Positions 1 through 8,245 of a DNA stretch of 33,301 nt are shown in pieces. A program made the translations under genes and the position numbers. Numbering within the stretch: position 1 is the first letter of the stretch; each line of letters begins with the position of its first letter. Source of the DNA: Burkholderiaceae bacterium (GTDB lineage Bacteria; Pseudomonadota; Gammaproteobacteria; Burkholderiales; Burkholderiaceae); assembly GCA_947448695.1 (NCBI GenBank), contig CANFOL010000023.1:1-33301 (forward strand), read 5' to 3'. The notes below the pieces were generated by a model. It was not told where the DNA came from. It worked only from the letters and a program-made list of their open reading frames with translations, and did not search any database.

Positions 1-2
1 TC

Positions 3-116
3 CATACTAAAATGGAAATGATTTCTAGAAGAGCGTTTGGTTTTAGGAATTTCCAAAACTACCGACTGAGAGTCTTGGCTTTGTGCGGTTGGAATGGAGT
101 AATTAATCGTGTTTGA
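3..116 (+). CDS. ISL3-family transposase, C-terminal fragment
   Basis: An open frame enters from the left edge of the window and ends at TGA 114-116, giving the last 37 residues of a protein. It contains SRRAFGFRNFQNYRLRV, which resembles the conserved tail of ISL3 (IS204/IS1001/IS1165) DDE transposases, where an RxxxGFRNFxNYRLRV stretch lies just before the stop. The catalytic DDE residues would lie upstream and are not visible. The coding end is 33 bp inside the terminal inverted repeat, as expected for a transposase ending close to the right end of its element. Whether the complete gene is intact cannot be judged from this window. Confidence 0.7.
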   Translation, partial: HTKMEMISRRAFGFRNFQNYRLRVLALCGWNGVINRV

Positions 117-126
117 TAAATGCTCA

Positions 127-149
127 TCCCCCGATTATGGTGAAGAGCC
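127..149. repeat. Right terminal inverted repeat of the ISL3-family element
   Basis: On the minus strand this reads GGCTCTTCACCATAATCGGG and onward. The GGCTCTT start is characteristic of ISL3-family ends. The left partner is outside the window, so the repeat could not be paired. The next bases (GAATAAAA) would be the candidate 8-bp target duplication. Confidence 0.6.
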
Positions 150-153
150 GAAT

Positions 154-185
154 AAAAAAACGCGAGGACTATATAAAGTCCTCGC
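154..185 (-). terminator. Rho-independent terminator of tRNA-Val
   Basis: A perfect 9-bp stem (GCGAGGACT at 162-170, AGTCCTCGC at 177-185) closes a 6-base loop. On the minus strand it is followed by a run of seven T (plus-strand A154-160). It lies 11 bases past the 3' CCA end of the minus-strand tRNA and is a textbook intrinsic terminator. Confidence 0.9.
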
Positions 186-196
186 ATCATGTGTTT

Positions 197-273
197 TGGT
201 AGGCTCGACTGAATTCGAATCAGCGACCCCTACCATGTCAAGGTAGTGCTCTAACCAACTGAGCTACGAGCCT
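197..273 (-). tRNA. tRNA-Val (anticodon GAC)
   Basis: The minus strand folds as a complete 77-nt cloverleaf. The acceptor stem is AGGCTCG/CGAGCCT, the D arm is GCTC...GAGC, and the anticodon stem CTACC/GGTAG encloses the loop TTGACAT (anticodon GAC, reading the valine codon GUC). The T arm contains the usual GATTCGAATTC loop. The CCA end is encoded (plus-strand TGG at 197-199). The gene lies downstream of relA on the same strand and is followed by a strong terminator. Confidence 0.95.
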
Positions 274-288
274 AAAAAGAATATTCTA

Positions 289-2232
289 TCACTTTCTTGC
301 CACCTCTGTCACCCCCTTGACTTCAGATAATGCCTGCAAGGCAAATTGGATATCCGCAGCTTGATGTACCTCTACGGAAAAACTCATGGTAGCCATCCCT
401 TTATTAGAGAGTGTATTGACACCAATCACATTGATTTTGAGCTTAGAGTAGACCTCTGAGATATCTCTCAGTAAGCCCTGTCGATCAATAGCTAAAACAA
501 AGATTTCTACAGAAAACAAGGCTTTTTCTGCTTGAGATGATGCCCCCCAAGCGGTTTTAATGATGCGCTCCGGAGCTCTTTGCATGAGTTGTTTGAGGGT
601 TGCACACTGCTGACGATGAATCGATACGCCTCGTCCGCGTGTCACAAAACCACAAATATCATCGGGAGGTACGGGTCGACAACATTTGGATAATTGAGTC
701 ATTAGGGAATCCACCCCAACGACCAAGATATCACCCCCTTCACTTTTACGTTTTGAGGGTCGAAGCAGTATTTCTGGTGACGTGTTGGTTTCTTCTTCTG
801 GTTTATCTTTAAGTTCTTTTTCAGGTTTGTGATCTTTTTGCTCAAGCTCTGTCTCTTGCGCATGAAACCATGCCCTAACTTTAGATTTGGCTCGGTGGGA
901 TGCTAAATAGGCTTTATCCGCTAGCAACCAATCTCTAGATGGTCCACCTTGCTTGACGGTGAGTATCTCGACTGTCTGCCCACTTTTTACGATGGTGTCG
1001 AGTGTGACCATCTGGCCATCTATCTTGGCTCCACGACAACGATGTCCAATATTGGTATGCACGGCATATGCAAAATCAAGTGGTGTGGAATTCGGGTCTA
1101 GGGGGATCACTCGACCTAAGGGAGTCAGAGCATAAATATGGTCATCAATACTTTGACCTTTCATCTGCTCCCAGGCTTCATCTTTCCAAGAAATCAATTG
1201 GCGTGCCCAAGCGATCCGCTGTTCATAGAGCGCGGCATCACTAAGTGTGCCATTATTCACGCCTTCTTTATAACGCCAGTGCGCTGCAACGCCATACTCA
1301 GCTTGATGGTGCATCTCTTGGGTACGAATCTGTATCTCAAAGACCGTGCCATGATCATCAGCAACCACGGTGTGTAAGGATTGGTAGCCATTGGGCTTTG
1401 GATGCGAAATATAGTCGTCAAATTCTTGCAAGACAGGTTTGAAGACGTCATGGGCAATGCCAAGGACGGCATAACACTGGGCTAAGGTATCGACCAAGAT
1501 CCGTATGGCACTAATATCCCTGAGTTCGGTAAAGTCTAATGACTTCCCTTGCATTTTTTTCCAAATACTATAAATATGTTTGGGTCGTCCTTGGATCTGC
1601 GCAGGAATTCGCTGCTCTTGTAATAAGGTTTCGAACTGCGTCATGATGTTGCCAATAAATACTTGTCGCGCGTTACGCTTGCCGTCTAACTGCTTGGCAA
1701 TATCGTAATATGCTTGTGGCTCTAAACACCGAAATGCCAAATCTTCCATCTCCCATTTAATTTGCCAAACGCCTAAGCGATTAGCCAACGCAGCATCAAT
1801 CTCTAAAATTTCTGCTGACCACGCGGTTGGTACTTCCATTTTTTGTTGTGTCACCCAGCGTAAGGTCTGTAATCTGGAGGATAAATACATAAGTACAACG
1901 CGGATGTCTTGTGAGAAGGCTAAGAGCATTTTGCGCAGAGTGTCTACTTGCCCTCCTGCTGCTTTATTGCGGGTGGCTTCTAATGCCTGAAAACTTTTAA
2001 TTAGACTACTAGTCTCTTCACCAAATTGTGCCTGTAATTTAGGGGTACTCAGCGGACTATCTAGGTGGGTAATTGCAGTTAAGGTGGCTTCATCAAGATA
2101 GAGGGTTTTAGCAATTTCCAGCATACCTTGGAGATGCGCTACTTGTGTCTCACCAAACCAGGTGCGTTCGGTTTGATTTTCCGCTATATTTTCTGGATGG
2201 TTAACATCTTGGATATTCGTTGTATCTCGCAT
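289..2232 (-). CDS. relA: GTP pyrophosphokinase RelA ((p)ppGpp synthetase)
   Basis: Long RelA/SpoT-family protein of 647 residues that makes (p)ppGpp from ATP and GTP/GDP in the stringent response. The N-terminal third corresponds to the HD hydrolase domain (LANRLGVWQIKWEMEDLAF is the conserved helix) but no HD metal pair is recognisable. The synthetase domain follows (RPKHIYSIWKKM, RDISAIRILV, then EFDDYISHPKPNGYQSLHT near residue 268). The EFDD tetrad fits the ExDD signature of monofunctional RelA rather than the RxKD of bifunctional SpoT/Rel. A TGS domain (IYALTPLGRVIPLD), a Cys-containing CCRPVPPDDICGFVTRG segment and a C-terminal ACT domain complete the usual order. It is about 100 residues shorter than the E. 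coli protein. The start is ATG at 2230-2232. It heads the run that ends at the tRNA-Val gene. Confidence 0.93.
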   Translation of the reverse strand: MRDTTNIQDVNHPENIAENQTERTWFGETQVAHLQGMLEIAKTLYLDEATLTAITHLDSPLSTPKLQAQFGEETSSLIKSFQALEATRNKAAGGQVDTLRKMLLAFSQDIRVVLMYLSSRLQTLRWVTQQKMEVPTAWSAEILEIDAALANRLGVWQIKWEMEDLAFRCLEPQAYYDIAKQLDGKRNARQVFIGNIMTQFETLLQEQRIPAQIQGRPKHIYSIWKKMQGKSLDFTELRDISAIRILVDTLAQCYAVLGIAHDVFKPVLQEFDDYISHPKPNGYQSLHTVVADDHGTVFEIQIRTQEMHHQAEYGVAAHWRYKEGVNNGTLSDAALYEQRIAWARQLISWKDEAWEQMKGQSIDDHIYALTPLGRVIPLDPNSTPLDFAYAVHTNIGHRCRGAKIDGQMVTLDTIVKSGQTVEILTVKQGGPSRDWLLADKAYLASHRAKSKVRAWFHAQETELEQKDHKPEKELKDKPEEETNTSPEILLRPSKRKSEGGDILVVGVDSLMTQLSKCCRPVPPDDICGFVTRGRGVSIHRQQCATLKQLMQRAPERIIKTAWGASSQAEKALFSVEIFVLAIDRQGLLRDISEVYSKLKINVIGVNTLSNKGMATMSFSVEVHQAADIQFALQALSEVKGVTEVARK

Positions 2233-2259
2233 ACTAACAATGTATACGAAATCAATTCC

Positions 2260-3270
2260 TTAGTTCAAATTATAGAAAAAATCCCGTGCAATTTGTATGT
2301 GATTAGGAAGGATAAATGCTGGCGCATGGCCTGCTTCTGGTATCTCAACACTTTTGGTATTGGGATTGCGCTTGAGCATCTCAGCAACAGTTGCAGGTGA
2401 TAAAAGATCGGACTCAGCACCCCGCACAATTAGTGTCGGTATCTTAATCGCATCAAAACTATTCCATAGGGCTTTTTCTCCAGCAAGAGCAGTCATGGGG
2501 TTTGAGGCCATGATTGGGGCATTGATTTGCGGGTCATAATGTAAATGCCACTTCCCTTGCTTCTGGATGAGTTGTGGCAAATTGAGTTCACGCCATTGTT
2601 CAGGAGAATGGCGCCCAAACGTGGTGGTGAGTTCATTAACATAAGCTAAACCTTCTTCTTGTGTGGCAAACATGACGGGTTTACTGAGGTACTTCATTAA
2701 ACGCATAAAGAATGCAGGGTCAATACGAGGTCCGACATCATTAAGTAAGAGTCGTTGGATAGGTTGATTTTGTAAGCCCGCAAGTACCATGCCAACCAAG
2801 CCGCCCATGGAGGTTCCAAACCAATCTAGTCGTTGTGGTCTGAGATGGGCAATCAAGGTGACCATATCACTGACGTACTGTGGCACCCCGTAAAGCATGG
2901 GATTGGCGAGGTGGTCCGAGTTGCCGCGCCCCACAACATCTGGGCAGACAACGTAATAACGATCGGACATAGCTCGTGCTAGGTTGGCAAAATCACTACC
3001 ACGCCTTGTGAGTCCATGCACACAAAGAAGTACATTAGGGTTTTGTGGATCTCCCCAAGTTAAATAAGCCATGCGATGCAGTCCCGCTGGACTAATACAT
3101 TGCACACTACCCTGTCCACTACCGACAGGATAAGGTTGTTGGATCACGCTCGGGGCATTTAATGGCGTATCAGATTGCGGACTCGACTGCACCGGAAAAT
3201 CATTTTGTCCACTGGCAAATTTTGAACTGAACATCCCACGTAATCGACTTATCCAGGATGTGTTTTTCAT
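2260..3270 (-). CDS. Alpha/beta-fold hydrolase
   Basis: 336-residue alpha/beta hydrolase with an N-terminal extension of about 75 residues before the core. The oxyanion-hole segment is CVHGLTRRGSDF, the nucleophile elbow is WFGTSMGGLVG (Ser in GTSMG), the acid is probably the Asp of RGAESDLLSP and the catalytic His sits in IPEAGHAPAF. VVCPDVVGRGNSDH is the typical cap-proximal loop of esterase or haloperoxidase-like members. The substrate cannot be inferred. It lies 27 bp upstream of relA and 11 bp downstream of the CDF gene, so co-transcription is likely. It starts at ATG 3268-3270. Confidence 0.85.
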   Translation of the reverse strand: MKNTSWISRLRGMFSSKFASGQNDFPVQSSPQSDTPLNAPSVIQQPYPVGSGQGSVQCISPAGLHRMAYLTWGDPQNPNVLLCVHGLTRRGSDFANLARAMSDRYYVVCPDVVGRGNSDHLANPMLYGVPQYVSDMVTLIAHLRPQRLDWFGTSMGGLVGMVLAGLQNQPIQRLLLNDVGPRIDPAFFMRLMKYLSKPVMFATQEEGLAYVNELTTTFGRHSPEQWRELNLPQLIQKQGKWHLHYDPQINAPIMASNPMTALAGEKALWNSFDAIKIPTLIVRGAESDLLSPATVAEMLKRNPNTKSVEIPEAGHAPAFILPNHIQIARDFFYNLN

Positions 3271-3281
3271 GTTCTAGCTTT

Positions 3282-4217
3282 CTAAGTAGTACTAATTTCT
3301 GGTTGAAGTGTTACATGATCAATGCCGTGTTTTTGGATGAGCATCTCACGTATCAAATCCATCGTTATCGGCCATTGACTTAAGTTGCTGATTTCAATAT
3401 GGCCTATTAATGCTGGAAATCCAGGAGTCATTTCCCAGACATGTAAATCATGCACGGCAAGAACTCCATCAATGGTTTGTAAATCTTTGCCAACTTTGAT
3501 GTAGTCAATGTGTTTGGGTACACCCTTCATTAAAAAATGATAGGACTCGAGCAATATGTGGATGGTAGATCGAATTAAAATGAGGCAAACGACCATCGAG
3601 AGAATCGGGTCGATTTGCATCCAACCTGTGTACTGAATTACAAGGCCGGCAATTAAAGCAGCTACTGAACCAAGTAAATCTCCCATCACATGAATCAGTG
3701 CAGCACGTGTGTTCATACTTTGATTATTACGAGATAACAACCACGCAACAATCAGATTGACGACGAGGCCAAGAGCGGCGACGATTGTGACTGTAGAACC
3801 ACCTACGACATGCGGATCTTGAAAGCGGCTGACGGCCTCGACAGTAATCCAAACGATCAAGGCAATCATAGCAATCGAGTTCACAAATGCAGCTAAAGCT
3901 TCTGCTCTGCCTAAGCCAAATGAATATTTTGCTGATGGTGGTGATTTGGATACATATTGCGCAATGACAGCAAGCAATAAACCAGCAGCATCGGTGACCA
4001 TATGTCCAGCATCCGATATCAACGCTAAGGAATTGGCATAAAAACCAGCAAATACTTCCACCAAGGCAAAGCCTAAGGTAATAGCTAATGCAATCGAGAG
4101 AACTTTTTGACTAGTAACTTCTTTGGCATGTGAATGCGGTGTATCACCTACTTTATGAGCATGTAACTCATGAATGGCACTCTCTTTAGGGTTATGGTGA
4201 GAGTGCCCATGCATCAT
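3282..4217 (-). CDS. Cation diffusion facilitator (CzcD/ZitB-type metal exporter)
   Basis: 311-residue inner-membrane divalent-cation/proton antiporter. The N-terminus is His-rich (MHGHSHHN, HELHAHKVGD, HSHAKE), as in zinc/cobalt/cadmium exporters. Transmembrane helix 2 carries SLALISDAGHMVTDAAG, whose His and Asp residues form half of the transport site, and helix 5 carries ALIHVMGDLLGSVAAL with the matching His and Asp. A cytoplasmic ferredoxin-like domain follows (VHDLHVWEMTPGFPALIGHI). The H-D/H-D site favours zinc among the possible metals, by family analogy. Only one base separates it from the stop of the upstream CoA-transferase B gene (TAACATG), so translational coupling is likely. 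No metal regulator is adjacent. Confidence 0.9.
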   Translation of the reverse strand: MMHGHSHHNPKESAIHELHAHKVGDTPHSHAKEVTSQKVLSIALAITLGFALVEVFAGFYANSLALISDAGHMVTDAAGLLLAVIAQYVSKSPPSAKYSFGLGRAEALAAFVNSIAMIALIVWITVEAVSRFQDPHVVGGSTVTIVAALGLVVNLIVAWLLSRNNQSMNTRAALIHVMGDLLGSVAALIAGLVIQYTGWMQIDPILSMVVCLILIRSTIHILLESYHFLMKGVPKHIDYIKVGKDLQTIDGVLAVHDLHVWEMTPGFPALIGHIEISNLSQWPITMDLIREMLIQKHGIDHVTLQPEISTT

Positions 4218-4218
4218 G

Positions 4219-4866
4219 TTACACAGCCACTTCTAATGGTGCGGGAGTTTTGGCAATCACATCTTCGACCGTGACACCTGGGGCGAGTTCAGTCAATTTA
4301 AGTCCTGTCGGTGTGACATTGATCACACAAAGATCAGTAATAATCTGATCAACCACGCCAACTCCAGTCAAAGGCAAGGTACATTCTGACAAGATCTTAA
4401 AATCTTCAGTGCCATCTTTTTTACGGGCCACGTGTTCCATCACAATGATGACATGACCAACTCCTGCTACTAAGTCCATCGCACCGCCCATGCCTTTGAT
4501 CATCTTGCCTGGAATCATCCAGTTGGCCAAGTCACCTTTAGAGCTGACTTGCATGGCTCCTAAAATCGCCACATTAATCTTGCCAGCACGAATCATGCCG
4601 AAGGAATCCGCCGATGAAAATATAGAAGAACCTGGTAACGTGGTAACGGTTTGTTTACCTGCATTAATAAGGTCAGCATCGACTTCTGCTTCTGTCGGAA
4701 ATGGTCCAATCCCCATTAAGCCATTTTCTGATTGGAGCCAAACTTCCATTCCTGCTGGAATATGATTAGCGACCAAGGTCGGTAAACCAATCCCTAAATT
4801 AACATAAAAACCATCCTTTAATTCTTGGGCAGCTCTTGCTGCCATTTGATCTTTTGTCCATGCCAT
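4219..4866 (-). CDS. scoB: 3-oxoacid CoA-transferase, subunit B
   Basis: 215-residue beta subunit of a family I CoA-transferase, which moves CoA between succinyl-CoA or another donor and a 3-oxoacid such as acetoacetate in the cytoplasm. [20 protein letters not shown] and [31 protein letters not shown] are the conserved N-terminal segments; the Glu of SENG is the expected catalytic residue that forms the CoA thioester. The ATG at 4864-4866 is chosen because GAGGAAAA lies just upstream; an in-frame extension to 4968 would overlap the A subunit and lacks family similarity. Subunit A lies 31 bp upstream. The specific substrate (acetoacetate, 3-oxoadipate or other) is not decided by the sequence. 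Confidence 0.9.
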   Translation of the reverse strand: MAWTKDQMAARAAQELKDGFYVNLGIGLPTLVANHIPAGMEVWLQSENGLMGIGPFPTEAEVDADLINAGKQTVTTLPGSSIFSSADSFGMIRAGKINVAILGAMQVSSKGDLANWMIPGKMIKGMGGAMDLVAGVGHVIIVMEHVARKKDGTEDFKILSECTLPLTGVGVVDQIITDLCVINVTPTGLKLTELAPGVTVEDVIAKTPAPLEVAV

Positions 4867-4897
4867 GTTGATTTTCCTCAATGATTCTTTATGTAAG

Positions 4898-5596
4898 TTA
4901 TGCTGAACGTGTTGTTTTTTGTTCGATACGTTTTTCCGGAGTTGGATTGCACACAATCCTGTGGACATAGATACCCGGAGTATGAATCTGATCGGGGTCT
5001 AATTCACCATTCTCAACAATCTCTTCCACTTCAGCAATCGTGATTTTTCCAGCCATGGCTGCAACCGGATTAAAGTTACGTGCGGTCAGGTGATAAACCA
5101 AATTACCAGATTTATCTGCCTTCCACGCTTTGACCAAACCCACATCAGGTGTTAGGGTTCTTTCCATTAAATACGTCTGACCATCAAACTCACGGGTCTC
5201 TTTACCTTCAGCCACGAGCGTTCCGACGCCTGTCTTTGTAAAAAATGCTGGAATCCCACAACCACCAGAGCGTAATTTTTCTGCTAAGGTTCCTTGTGGT
5301 GTAAGTTCTACTTCGACTTCTTTAGCTAAAAACTGTCTTTCAAATTCCGCGTTTCCACCAATGAATGAACAAATCATTTTTTTGATCTGACGATTTTCTA
5401 GCAAAATGCCAAGTCCATAGCCATCTATGCCGCAGTTGTTAGAAATTACAGTCAGATTTTTGGCGCCATTTTCTTTCATACCAGCAATCAATGCTTCAGG
5501 AATCCCGCAAATACCAAAGCCACCGACGGCCATCATGACTCCGTCTTTCACAACATCTTGTAGTGCCTCTTTTGTTGAGGCATATACTTTATTCAT
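4898..5596 (-). CDS. scoA: 3-oxoacid CoA-transferase, subunit A
   Basis: 232-residue alpha subunit, partner of the gene that follows. [13 protein letters not shown] near residue 26 is the conserved glycine-rich CoA-transferase loop, and [22 protein letters not shown] and [20 protein letters not shown] are standard SCOT-alpha segments. The ATG at 5594-5596 is preferred over the adjacent upstream GTG, because AGGGG lies 7 bases before the ATG but only 4 before the GTG. The SDR gene lies 59 bp upstream on the same strand. The pair could serve ketone-body or short-chain acid use; the upstream SDR would fit a 3-hydroxyacid route (inference). Confidence 0.9.
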   Translation of the reverse strand: MNKVYASTKEALQDVVKDGVMMAVGGFGICGIPEALIAGMKENGAKNLTVISNNCGIDGYGLGILLENRQIKKMICSFIGGNAEFERQFLAKEVEVELTPQGTLAEKLRSGGCGIPAFFTKTGVGTLVAEGKETREFDGQTYLMERTLTPDVGLVKAWKADKSGNLVYHLTARNFNPVAAMAGKITIAEVEEIVENGELDPDQIHTPGIYVHRIVCNPTPEKRIEQKTTRSA

Positions 5597-5658
5597 CACT
5601 TTTCCCCTATTTTTGAAATCAATTCATTTACCATATGATACCTTCTTCTGGTGGCGAA

Positions 5659-6450
5659 TTATTGAATGGCAAGGCCATCATCAGCGGTCATGATTGAACC
5701 GTTGATAAAGCGGGATTCGGGACTAGCAAGAAGCAATAAAAGGCCTTCTAAGTCTTGTGTTTGCCCCACGCGCTTGCGGGGTAATTTTTGGATGAGTTTT
5801 TGTCCACCTTCGGTACCCCAATAATCGGCATTAATCTCGGTTTCAATGTAGCCCGGACAAATGGCGTTGACATTAATGCCATATCGCCCCCATTCCAGTG
5901 CCATAGCAGATGTCATATGAATCACTGCGGCTTTACTCATGGAATACGTGCTGATTTGCGCGAGTACCCGAATGCCGGCAACAGAGGCAATATTGATGAT
6001 GCGTTGCGCAGGCAGTTCTTGTCCTTCTGTCTGAGCTTTTTTGGCACGCGCAATCATTTGCTTGCCAATGGCTTGAGCGACAAAAAATGCCCCTTTGGTA
6101 TTGGTGTCAAGCACAAAGTCATAATCGGCTTCTGTAACATCCACAATCCTCTGGGTGGTCGACACGCCTGAATTATTAACCAAAATATCAATGTGCCCAG
6201 CGAGTTGTGTTGCTTGAGCGGTTGCCTGCTCAATGGATGCTAGGGATGTGACATCAAGGGCAATGCAATGGACTTTAGCCCCTGTGGTCGCGAGCTCCTT
6301 GGCAAGTGCTTGCAAACGATCTACTCTGCGAGCCGCAAGTACGACTGTTGCACCTGCACTAGCCAAAGAATTTGCAAACTGTACTCCTAAGCCACTTGAA
6401 GCCCCTGTGATGAACGCAACTTTACCTGTTAAATCAATTTGATACGCCAT
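5659..6450 (-). CDS. SDR-family NAD(P)-dependent oxidoreductase
   Basis: 263-residue classical short-chain dehydrogenase/reductase. The nucleotide-binding TGASSGLG is at residues 16-23, NNSG is the structural motif, the catalytic Ser is in NIASVAG and the catalytic pair is YSMSK. The reach of substrates is broad in this family; neighbours (CoA-transferase on the same strand, ETF-QO divergent) suggest a role in fatty- or hydroxy-acid oxidation, but this is inference. It starts at ATG 6448-6450 with AGGAGATAGC immediately upstream on the minus strand. The 110-bp gap to the divergent ETF-QO gene should contain both promoters. Confidence 0.87.
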   Translation of the reverse strand: MAYQIDLTGKVAFITGASSGLGVQFANSLASAGATVVLAARRVDRLQALAKELATTGAKVHCIALDVTSLASIEQATAQATQLAGHIDILVNNSGVSTTQRIVDVTEADYDFVLDTNTKGAFFVAQAIGKQMIARAKKAQTEGQELPAQRIINIASVAGIRVLAQISTYSMSKAAVIHMTSAMALEWGRYGINVNAICPGYIETEINADYWGTEGGQKLIQKLPRKRVGQTQDLEGLLLLLASPESRFINGSIMTADDGLAIQ

Positions 6451-6560
6451 GCTATCTCCTTCATCTTGATGTAATTGAATTGTAATTGCTGCTTCATCAA
6501 TTTACGAAAATTGGTGATAATGTCATAATTGAAGATTAAAGAACTTGTTTTGAAAGATTT

Positions 6561-8243
6561 ATGCAAAATCATCTCACCTCAGATGCAATTCTAGAGCAAT
6601 ATGGTCCTCGCGAATCGATGGAATATGACGTTGTGATCGTTGGTGGTGGGCCTGCAGGCCTTTCTTGTGCCATTCATATCAAACAACTTGCACAACAAAA
6701 CAATCAAGAGATTTCTGTTGTGGTGCTTGAAAAGGGTTCAGAAATCGGCGCTCATATTGTTTCTGGTGCGGTGATGGACCCGATTGCTTTAAACGAGTTG
6801 TTCCCAAACTGGAAAGAACTCGGCGCCCCTCTTCACACTCCTGTAAAAGAAGATCGTTTTCTGTTCTTAACCCAGTCGATGGGTGTCAAAACACCAGATT
6901 GGTTATTACCTGACTCGTTTAAGAATCATGGCAATTACATTATTAGTTTGTCGGATTTCACGAGATGGTTAGGTTCTCAGGCTGAAGCACTCGGTGTAGA
7001 AATCTTCCCTGGCTTTGCGGCGGCTGAGGTTCTATTTAATGAACATGGCCATGCTAAAGGAGTTGCAACGGGTAACCTAGGGATTGGCAAAGATGGTCAA
7101 GTCACGGATCAGTTTCAACTAGGTATGGAACTCCACGCAAAATACACGATTTTTGCCGAAGGTGCGCGGGGTCATCTGGGTAAACAATTAATTGCCAAGT
7201 TCAAGTTAGATGCATCTTCTGCACCTCAAAGTTATGGCATCGGTATCAAAGAGCTTTGGGAAATCGACCCAAAGGTTCATGAAGAGGGTCTTGTCATTCA
7301 CACTGCTGGCTGGCCTTTATTAAGTGATACGTATGGTGGATCTTTCTTGTACCATATGGCCAATAACCAAGTGTCGGTGGGTTTTGTTGTGGGTCTTGGC
7401 TATAAAAATCCTTACCTCTCCCCTTTCGAAGAATTCCAACGCTATAAAACACATCCAAGTATTCGGAAGTTTTTTGAGAATGGTAAACGTATTAGTTATG
7501 GTGCCCGTGCGATTACTGCAGGTGGCTTTAATAGCTTACCCAAAACCATCTTTCCTGGTGGTGCCCTCATTGGTTGCGACGCTGGCTACTTGAATGCCTC
7601 ACGCATTAAAGGCTCCCACGCAGCCATTAAATCAGGCATGCTTGTCGCTCAGGATATCGTGGACGCTCTTGCGAAGGATAGGTCTCATGATGAATTACAC
7701 AATTACCCTAAATTCTTCAAATCTAGCTGGCTATTTGATGAACTTTACAAAGCGCGTAATTTTAAAACTGCAATGACAAAAGGTCTGTATACCGGTAGCC
7801 TCATAGTTGGTTTAGAACAAAAGGTATTTAACGGTAGCGCCCCTTGGAACCTCAAGCATTCCAAACCAGATCATGCCTGTTTGGAACCGGCATCGATGCA
7901 CGAGCCAATCATGTATCCCAAGCCAGATGGCAAGATTACCTTTGATCGTTTATCGTCCGTTTTTATTTCGAATACGAATCATGCTGAAAATCAACCAGCC
8001 CATTTAACGCTCAAGAATCAAGATGTGCCGATCAACACCAATTTAGCGAAATATGCTGGGCCAGAAGCGCGTTATTGTCCGGCAGGTGTTTATGAATATG
8101 TACGAACAGACGGTATCGAGCACCTCCAAATTAATGCGCAAAATTGTGTGCATTGTAAAACCTGCGATATCAAGGATCCTACGCAAAATATTGTGTGGGT
8201 AACACCTGAAGGTGGTGGTGGACCTAATTACTCCGGAATGTAA
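6561..8243 (+). CDS. Electron transfer flavoprotein-ubiquinone oxidoreductase
   Basis: 560-residue ETF-QO, a monotopic inner-membrane enzyme that passes electrons from reduced ETF (fed by acyl-CoA and other dehydrogenases) to ubiquinone. The FAD-binding dinucleotide fold is VVIVGGGPAGLSCAIH near residue 25, followed by the conserved KGSEIGAHIVSGAVMDP. The C-terminal [4Fe-4S] domain supplies one Cys in CPAGVYEYV (about residue 506) and three in NCVHCKTCDI (about 529-535), and the protein ends in the typical GGGGPNYSGM. Length and domain order match the family. Its stop lies two bases from the convergent stop of the MFS gene. Confidence 0.95.
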   Translation: MQNHLTSDAILEQYGPRESMEYDVVIVGGGPAGLSCAIHIKQLAQQNNQEISVVVLEKGSEIGAHIVSGAVMDPIALNELFPNWKELGAPLHTPVKEDRFLFLTQSMGVKTPDWLLPDSFKNHGNYIISLSDFTRWLGSQAEALGVEIFPGFAAAEVLFNEHGHAKGVATGNLGIGKDGQVTDQFQLGMELHAKYTIFAEGARGHLGKQLIAKFKLDASSAPQSYGIGIKELWEIDPKVHEEGLVIHTAGWPLLSDTYGGSFLYHMANNQVSVGFVVGLGYKNPYLSPFEEFQRYKTHPSIRKFFENGKRISYGARAITAGGFNSLPKTIFPGGALIGCDAGYLNASRIKGSHAAIKSGMLVAQDIVDALAKDRSHDELHNYPKFFKSSWLFDELYKARNFKTAMTKGLYTGSLIVGLEQKVFNGSAPWNLKHSKPDHACLEPASMHEPIMYPKPDGKITFDRLSSVFISNTNHAENQPAHLTLKNQDVPINTNLAKYAGPEARYCPAGVYEYVRTDGIEHLQINAQNCVHCKTCDIKDPTQNIVWVTPEGGGGPNYSGM

Positions 8244-8245
8244 TT

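Larger units (their letters stand above)
1..149 (+). mobile_element. ISL3-family insertion sequence, right end (partial)
   Basis: The window opens inside an insertion sequence. Reading frame 3 on the plus strand gives the C-terminus of an ISL3-type transposase, and the segment ends at 149 with the sequence GGTGAAGAGCC, whose reverse complement GGCTCTTCACC matches the GGCTCTT start typical of ISL3-family terminal repeats. The left part of the element is outside the window. The element stops only a few bases before the tRNA-Val terminator, so it appears to have inserted in the neutral gap behind that terminator. The family assignment is from recalled protein and terminal-repeat similarity, not from a search. 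Confidence 0.7.

Noticed and set aside
4867..4968. N-terminal extension of CoA-transferase subunit B to 4968
   Set aside because: The extra 34 residues overlap subunit A, do not match the family, and the internal ATG at 4866 has a strong ribosome site.
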